DNA of 11,776 nucleotides, taken from the NCBI GenBank assembly GCA_022708585.1, contig JAKIYJ010000024.1, positions 1 to 11,776 of the forward strand, in the 5' to 3' direction. Below are positions 7,136 to 11,776 of this stretch, piece after piece (position 1 is the stretch's first letter; every line of letters begins with the position of its first letter). Source of the stretch: Bacteroidota bacterium. Lineage in GTDB: Bacteria; Bacteroidota; Bacteroidia; Bacteroidales; JAKIYJ01. Under the pieces are notes generated by a model. It saw only the letters and a program-made list of their open reading frames with translations. It was not told the origin of the DNA and made no database searches. The translations under genes and the position numbers were made by a program.

Positions 7136-7606
7136 ATGAATGACAAAAATATTGATAGCATATTAAAAAAATATCCTGTTGGTAAGAGTGAAAATTTAAT
7201 TTTTATTTTACAGGAAGTACAGGATCTTATTGGTTATATTTCAATAGAATCGGTTGAAAAAATAAGCAAGTATTTATCATTGCCAACTGTAAAAATATAT
7301 GGAGTAGCAACTTTTTATGATGAATTCAGGTTTAATACAAATGTTAAATATACCGTGAAAGTTTGTGAAGGTACTTCATGTCATCTTAATAAATCTTCTG
7401 AACTGATAGAAGAAATAAAATATCAACTTTCTTTAATCAATGGCAGTAAAGAAGAAGAGCAAATTTTTTGTTTACAAATAGTTCCCTGTATGTGTGCTTG
7501 CGATAAAGGTCCTGTATTTACAATAGAAAATGAATATTATACGTTTGCCAGCCCTGAAATAGTTAAGCCAGCACTGGATAAATTCATAGAAAAAAATGGC
7601 ATATGA
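7136..7606 (+). CDS. hydC: HydC, NuoE-like [2Fe-2S] subunit of NAD-linked [FeFe]-hydrogenase
   Basis: A 156-residue thioredoxin-fold [2Fe-2S] subunit, the usual length for HydC/NuoE. The N-terminal helical part (about 1-60) ends in YGVATFYDEF, the family's conserved motif. The cluster ligands are C77 and C82 (VCEGTSCH) and C118 and C122 (PCMCACDKGPV), with the family's spacing and one extra Cys at 120. In HydABC complexes this subunit docks on HydB and carries electrons next to the flavin. It opens the plus operon behind the TAnnTTTG promoter and Rex-like sites. Its TGA overlaps the ATG of hydB in an ATGA, pointing to translational coupling. No Shine-Dalgarno sequence precedes the start, in keeping with Bacteroidota. 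Confidence 0.92.
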   Translation: MNDKNIDSILKKYPVGKSENLIFILQEVQDLIGYISIESVEKISKYLSLPTVKIYGVATFYDEFRFNTNVKYTVKVCEGTSCHLNKSSELIEEIKYQLSLINGSKEEEQIFCLQIVPCMCACDKGPVFTIENEYYTFASPEIVKPALDKFIEKNGI

Positions 7607-9546
7607 GTTCAATTGAGAATGATATTAAAATAAATATCAAAAATATTCTGAAAAATTCTGGTGAATGTTCCAATAAAGAAATTGCAGATAAACTTTCATA
7701 TTTAAAAAGAGAAAGTATACCAAATGCTGTTATTACTATAGGAATAGGTTCATCGAGTATAATTGCCGGTGCCGTTGATACGTTAAATGCAATAAAAAAT
7801 TATATTTCAACAAAAAATATTAAAGCAGATGTCATAGAAACGGGCAACCTGGGATTTTGTTCAGAAGAACCAGTAATTGGAGTTCAATTACCAGGCAAAA
7901 ATCTTGTATTATTTAAAAGAGTTGACGCTAAATCGGTCGAATTTATTTTTGATGCCATATTTAGTAATGATATTATTTCCAATAAAGTTTTATGTCAGGT
8001 TCACAATTCATTACATCATCCTTGGGAAGATATACCATATATGGAAGATTTGCCTTTTTTTGCTTTGCAAAGGCGTAATTTACTGCGGAATTGCGGTTTT
8101 ATTAACCCTGAGAGTATTTATGAATATATAGCTCGTGGTGGATACAAATCATTTGTAAAATCTATAATTAATTATCCTTGTACCAAAGTATGCGAAATTA
8201 TTGAAGAAAGTGAATTGAGAGGAAGGGGTGGAAGTGGGTTCCTGACTGGATTAAAATGGAAAATAGCCTTAACTTCAGAAGCCAATAACAAATTTGTTAT
8301 CTGTAATGCTGATGAAAGTGACCCCGGCGCATTTACTAACATAATACTATTGGAAGGCGATCCGCATAGATTAATAGAAGGTATTGCTATTGCTTCGTAT
8401 GCAACAGGGGCTGACAAAGCATACATTTACATAAGATCTCGTCATAATTTAGCATATCAAAGGCTTAATAAGGCAATTCAGGATGCCAAAGAATTAGGAT
8501 TACTTGGATATGATATTTTTAATAGTGGCGTTAATATTAATATAATTATAAAACAAAGCCCTGGTGCTTATGTTTGTGGAGAAGAAACTGCACTAATTGC
8601 AAGTCTTGAAGGCAAAAGAGGAATGCCTGTAACCAGGCCCCCTTATCCTGCTGTTAAAGGATTTAATGGTATGCCTACAGTTATAAATAATGTAGAAACA
8701 CTTGCTAATATTCCAGATATTATTGATAAGGGACCAGCATGGTTTAAAAATTCAGGCACTTTTAGCAGTAAAGGTACAAAACTCTTTTCACTTGGTGGTA
8801 AAGTTAAAAATTGTGGCGTTGTGGAAGTACCTATGGGAATAAGTTTAAAAGATATTGTATTCAAGATAGGTGAAGGAGTTAAAGATGATAACAAATTCAA
8901 AGCATTGCTAATTGGAGGACCATCAGGATATTTTGTTCCTGAACATAAGTTAAATATAGAAATTGATTATGAAAAATTACGTGATGAAGGATTTTCAATT
9001 GGTACAGGAGGACTTGTTGTTATAGATGAATCAGGATGTATTGTTGAGATTACAAAATTTTTTATGGAATTTACTGCAAGAGAAAGTTGTGGAAAATGTA
9101 TCCCTTGCAGAGAGGGAACAAAAATAATGTCTGATATTCTTCATTCTGTTACTCGCAAACCCGTTAATGGTTCGGGTCATGAAACTCTGGAAAGATTTAA
9201 AGGGGTTATGCAATTGGAAGGACTTGCAGATGTTATTAAAAATACGGCTCTGTGCGGATTGGGTAAAAATGCTGCTAACCCACTTGTCAGCAGTATGAAA
9301 TGGTTTAAAGAAGAATATGAAGAACATATTTTTGATAGAAAATGTTATGTTAATGTGTGCAAACAGTTGAGATGTTTTAAAATTGATGCAGAAAACTGTA
9401 ATGGTTGCAATATATGTTTTCAGAAATGTCCTGAAAAAGCAATTATAGGAACAGTTTTACAACCTCATTTTATAATTTCCAACAAATGTACAGGTTGCGG
9501 TATATGTTATGATAACTGCAAATTTTCAGCAATTGTCGTTGTTTAA
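7603..9546 (+). CDS. hydB: HydB, NuoF-like FMN/NAD(H) subunit of NAD-linked [FeFe]-hydrogenase
   Basis: A 647-residue flavoprotein subunit. Domain order: a thioredoxin-like N-terminal domain (about 38-115); an FMN/NAD(H) domain with RGRGGSGF at 206-213, NADESDPGAF at 235-244 and CGEETALIASLEG at 325-337; a NuoF-type [4Fe-4S] site with C496, C499, C502 and C551; an H575/C581/C586 motif resembling the zinc hinge of HydB proteins; and a C-terminal ferredoxin domain with C599, C602, C605, C609 and C629, C632, C635, C639. The last part marks HydB of the bifurcating type rather than plain NuoF. It should exchange electrons between NAD(H), ferredoxin and HydA at the FMN. Oddly, the N-terminal [2Fe-2S] site keeps only C86; the other three ligand positions read Gly47, Ser52 and Asn82. 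It overlaps hydC by 4 bases and is followed after 10 bases by hydA. Confidence 0.93.
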   Translation: MSSIENDIKINIKNILKNSGECSNKEIADKLSYLKRESIPNAVITIGIGSSSIIAGAVDTLNAIKNYISTKNIKADVIETGNLGFCSEEPVIGVQLPGKNLVLFKRVDAKSVEFIFDAIFSNDIISNKVLCQVHNSLHHPWEDIPYMEDLPFFALQRRNLLRNCGFINPESIYEYIARGGYKSFVKSIINYPCTKVCEIIEESELRGRGGSGFLTGLKWKIALTSEANNKFVICNADESDPGAFTNIILLEGDPHRLIEGIAIASYATGADKAYIYIRSRHNLAYQRLNKAIQDAKELGLLGYDIFNSGVNINIIIKQSPGAYVCGEETALIASLEGKRGMPVTRPPYPAVKGFNGMPTVINNVETLANIPDIIDKGPAWFKNSGTFSSKGTKLFSLGGKVKNCGVVEVPMGISLKDIVFKIGEGVKDDNKFKALLIGGPSGYFVPEHKLNIEIDYEKLRDEGFSIGTGGLVVIDESGCIVEITKFFMEFTARESCGKCIPCREGTKIMSDILHSVTRKPVNGSGHETLERFKGVMQLEGLADVIKNTALCGLGKNAANPLVSSMKWFKEEYEEHIFDRKCYVNVCKQLRCFKIDAENCNGCNICFQKCPEKAIIGTVLQPHFIISNKCTGCGICYDNCKFSAIVVV

Positions 9547-9556
9547 ATTATCTGTT

Positions 9557-11281
9557 ATGATATATGATATTGAAGTAAATAACAGGAAAATAAAAGCATA
9601 TAGAGGCGAAACCATACTCTCTGCTTTACAGCGTAATGGTATAATTGTACCTACTTTATGTTTTATGAAAGATCTCTCTCCAACAGGGGCTTGTCGCATG
9701 TGTGTTGTCGAAGTTGAAGGAGAAAAAAATCTTGTTACTGCCTGTTCACATACAGTTGAAGAATGGATGAAAATTTATACTCATTCACTTAAAGTTATTA
9801 ATACCAGAAAATTAATTATTGAAATGCTTTTAGCCAGTCATCCTGACGAATGTCTTTATTGTATAAGGAACACTAATTGTGAATTACAGAAATATACAGC
9901 CGAATTAAATGTAAGTGAAAGGAGATTCAACAATTTTTCAGAAAGAAAAAAAAATGATGTTTCTGGGGCAGGTATAAGCTATGAACCATCAAAATGCATA
10001 TTATGTGGACGTTGTGTTAGGGTTTGTGACGAAATTCAAGGAGTTAATACGATTGACTTTATTAAAAGAGGAATATCTACCATAATTAATCCAAGCTTTT
10101 CAAAAAGTATCAGTAATTCAAATTGTATATATTGTGGCCAATGTGTAAGAGTGTGCCCAACGGCTGCCTTAACTGGCAAAAATCATATACCTTATGTTCT
10201 CAAAAATGTTCATAAACAAAACACTAAACTTGTAGCTCAATGTTCACCTGCTGTTGCTATTAGCATTGCAGAAGAATTTGGTGTTAAAGCTGGCAAAGAT
10301 TTTAGTGGACAAATGGTTACTGCATTAAAAAAATGTGGTTTTGACGCTGTATTTGATACTTCCGTATCTATTGACTTACATATATATGAAACAGCAAAAA
10401 TTATAGCCGAAAAAATAAAAAATAACGATAAAACAACATTATTTAGTAGTAGTTGCCCTGCATGGGTTAAATATGCTGAACAATCTGATTTTGACCTGTC
10501 CAGATTATCTATTATTAAATCACCACAACAAATTATGGCAACGTTGATAAAGACTCTTTATGCCCAAAATGTGAATATTAAACCCGAAAATATATTTTCT
10601 GTTTCTATTTCGCCTTGTCTGGCAAAAAAATATGAAGCCCAACGTGAAGAACATAGTCAAAACATATATAATGAAGTTGATGCTGTTTTATCGGTAAGAG
10701 AACTGGCACGTTTGATTAAATTAAGTGGAATAGATTTTCTAAAATGTGAACCTGCACCATTTGATGAACCATTTAATATTCGAAGCTCGGCATCAAATTT
10801 ATATGCAGTTTCAGGAGGTGAAGCAGAATCTATTTTAAGAACTGTGATATTTATGTTAACAGGAAAAGAAACAAAAGATAATACATATACCAAATTAAGA
10901 GGTTTTAAAGATATAAAAGAAATCAGTGTCAAAGCAGGAATTTATGATATAAACTTCGCTGTTGTGAATGGAATTAAAAATATTCACAAATTACTTGATG
11001 AAATAAAAACATGTAAAAGACATTATGATTTTGTTGAAATTATGTCTTGTTCAGGTGGCTGTATTAATGGAGGTGGTCAACCACTGAAAACTTCTGTCGA
11101 AGATTTAAAATTAAGAACTAAAATAATATATGAAAACGATAAAAAAGATGTGATAAATAAAGCACATAAAAGTCCATTCGTAAATGATTTTTATAATGAT
11201 ACTTTAAACAGATTACAATTAGTGACTTCTTTTGATGAATTGTTTAAAACAAGTTATAAATACAAAAAAGTACTAAACTAA
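9557..11281 (+). CDS. hydA: HydA, H-cluster subunit of NAD-linked [FeFe]-hydrogenase with altered proton path
   Basis: A 574-residue protein, the same length as Clostridium pasteurianum CpI and nearly collinear with it. N-terminal relay: [2Fe-2S] ligands C35, C46, C49, C63; His-ligated [4Fe-4S] with H95, C99, C102, C108; then a two-cluster ferredoxin domain (KCILCGRCVRVCDE and NCIYCGQCVRVCPT). The H-cluster domain has SSSCPAW at 297-303, ISPCLAKKYEA at 351-361 and SCSGGCINGGGQP at 497-509. The four cubane ligands C300, C354, C498 and C502 are present, so the H-cluster can probably be bound. However, the proton-transfer Cys is Ser299, CpI residues Glu279 and Glu282 are Thr279 and Ile282, and CpI Met353 is Ser352. 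The frame is open from an ATG at 9509, but that overlaps hydB and adds 16 residues; the ATG at 9557 fits the ferredoxin domain and lies 10 bases after the hydB stop. Family placement is firm; normal H2 catalysis is in doubt. Confidence 0.92.
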   Translation: MIYDIEVNNRKIKAYRGETILSALQRNGIIVPTLCFMKDLSPTGACRMCVVEVEGEKNLVTACSHTVEEWMKIYTHSLKVINTRKLIIEMLLASHPDECLYCIRNTNCELQKYTAELNVSERRFNNFSERKKNDVSGAGISYEPSKCILCGRCVRVCDEIQGVNTIDFIKRGISTIINPSFSKSISNSNCIYCGQCVRVCPTAALTGKNHIPYVLKNVHKQNTKLVAQCSPAVAISIAEEFGVKAGKDFSGQMVTALKKCGFDAVFDTSVSIDLHIYETAKIIAEKIKNNDKTTLFSSSCPAWVKYAEQSDFDLSRLSIIKSPQQIMATLIKTLYAQNVNIKPENIFSVSISPCLAKKYEAQREEHSQNIYNEVDAVLSVRELARLIKLSGIDFLKCEPAPFDEPFNIRSSASNLYAVSGGEAESILRTVIFMLTGKETKDNTYTKLRGFKDIKEISVKAGIYDINFAVVNGIKNIHKLLDEIKTCKRHYDFVEIMSCSGGCINGGGQPLKTSVEDLKLRTKIIYENDKKDVINKAHKSPFVNDFYNDTLNRLQLVTSFDELFKTSYKYKKVLN

Positions 11282-11293
11282 TTGATTTTGCTT

Positions 11294-11776
11294 ATGCCTC
11301 ATTCGGGAATAAAACAGGTAGTATACACATTAAAAGATAGATGCAGAGTTTGTTACACTTGTGTAAGAGAATGCCCTGTAAAAGCCATTAAAATTATTAA
11401 AAGCCAGGCCGAAGTCATTAATGAAAGATGCATTGGTTGTGGCAATTGTGTGAAAGTATGCAGCAGAGGCGCTAAAACTTTTATAAAAACAACAGATGAC
11501 GTTTTATCATTATTAAATTCCGGTAGGCAATCTGCTGCTATAATTGCTCCAAGCTTCCCATCTGAATTCTCTGAAATTTCTGATTATCGTATTTTAGTGG
11601 GTATGATTAGACGGTTGGGATTTGATATAGTTGGCGATGTCTCTTTTGGAGCTGATAAAGTTGCTCTTGAATACAAAAAATTGTATGAAAATAAAAATGC
11701 ATTACAAAAATATATTTCAAGCGATTGCCCTGCAATAGTTTTTTATATTGAACATTATTTTCCAGAACTTGTGCCT
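11294..11776 (+). CDS. Second sensor-like [FeFe]-hydrogenase paralogue, cut by window end
   Basis: The first 161 codons of a gene that leaves the window at its right edge. Residues 12-60 are a ferredoxin domain with two full [4Fe-4S] sets (C17, C20, C23, C27 and C46, C49, C52, C56). An H-cluster domain begins near residue 78, with SEFSEISDY at 90-98, GMIRRLGFD at 103-111 and the first ligand motif SSDCPA at 142-147. The position of the proton-transfer Cys is Asp144; ligand Cys145 is kept. It is clearly related to the hydS-like protein on the minus strand: the segment EFSxIxDYRxLxGMIRxLGFD is shared. It starts 12 bases after the hydA stop, in the same direction, so it is probably co-transcribed with hydCBA. 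The C-terminal output domain is outside the window, so whether it is a kinase, PAS or other sensor is unknown. Confidence 0.85.
   Translation, partial: MPHSGIKQVVYTLKDRCRVCYTCVRECPVKAIKIIKSQAEVINERCIGCGNCVKVCSRGAKTFIKTTDDVLSLLNSGRQSAAIIAPSFPSEFSEISDYRILVGMIRRLGFDIVGDVSFGADKVALEYKKLYENKNALQKYISSDCPAIVFYIEHYFPELVP

Noticed and set aside
9509..9556. Upstream start of HydA at 9509
   Set aside because: It lies inside the end of hydB and adds 16 residues before the ferredoxin domain; starting at 9557 gives exactly the CpI length and places the domain at the start.
1..11776. CRISPR arrays, tRNA or rRNA genes, frameshifted genes
   Set aside because: No regularly spaced repeats, no tRNA-like cloverleaf or rRNA sequence was recognised, and all main genes read through without a break.

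Overview
The window looks like a piece of chromosome from an anaerobic, low-GC member of the Bacteroidota. The support is: strong A+T richness (by eye, about 70%); two exact matches to the Bacteroidota promoter element TAnnTTTG; almost no Shine-Dalgarno sequences ahead of genes; and, at the left edge, a DUF1573 lipoprotein of a kind typical of this phylum. Assignment below phylum is not possible from the sequence alone.

Layout. Positions 1-334 (minus) hold the N-terminal part of the DUF1573 lipoprotein. An intergenic stretch of about 500 bp follows, with a likely promoter for that gene and, at 687-832, a short element with 20-bp terminal inverted repeats bounded by TA, resembling a MITE; it ends one or two bases from the stop codon of the next gene. 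Positions 834-6884 are a minus-strand operon read from right to left: a sensory [FeFe]-hydrogenase with a PAS domain (hydS-like, 5037-6884), a PP2C/SpoIIE-type phosphatase (3844-5028) and a large FAD/Fe-S 2-hydroxyacid dehydrogenase of the YdiJ type (834-3794). A divergent control region (6885-7135) carries two tandem Rex-like operators and a TAnnTTTG promoter. Positions 7136-11776 are a plus-strand operon: hydC, hydB, hydA (the three subunits of a NAD-linked, electron-bifurcating type [FeFe]-hydrogenase) and the start of a second sensor-like H-cluster protein cut by the window end.

How the genes fit together. HydABC-type complexes couple NAD(H) and ferredoxin to H2. Sensor hydrogenases with PAS domains next to PP2C phosphatases (the phosphatase-linked group C3) are thought to report H2 to regulators of hydrogenase expression. 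The Rex-like sites would add control by the NADH/NAD+ ratio. The oxidoreductase at the end of the minus operon may feed or drain reducing equivalents.

The most unusual point is that the HydA, although the same length and modular plan as Clostridium pasteurianum CpI, lacks the proton-transfer cysteine (Ser299) and both proton-path glutamates, and its partner HydB has lost three of the four cysteines of its N-terminal [2Fe-2S] site. All three H-cluster proteins here lack the proton-transfer cysteine. The locus may therefore encode a divergent or repurposed HydABC complex flanked by two sensors rather than an ordinary H2-evolving enzyme.
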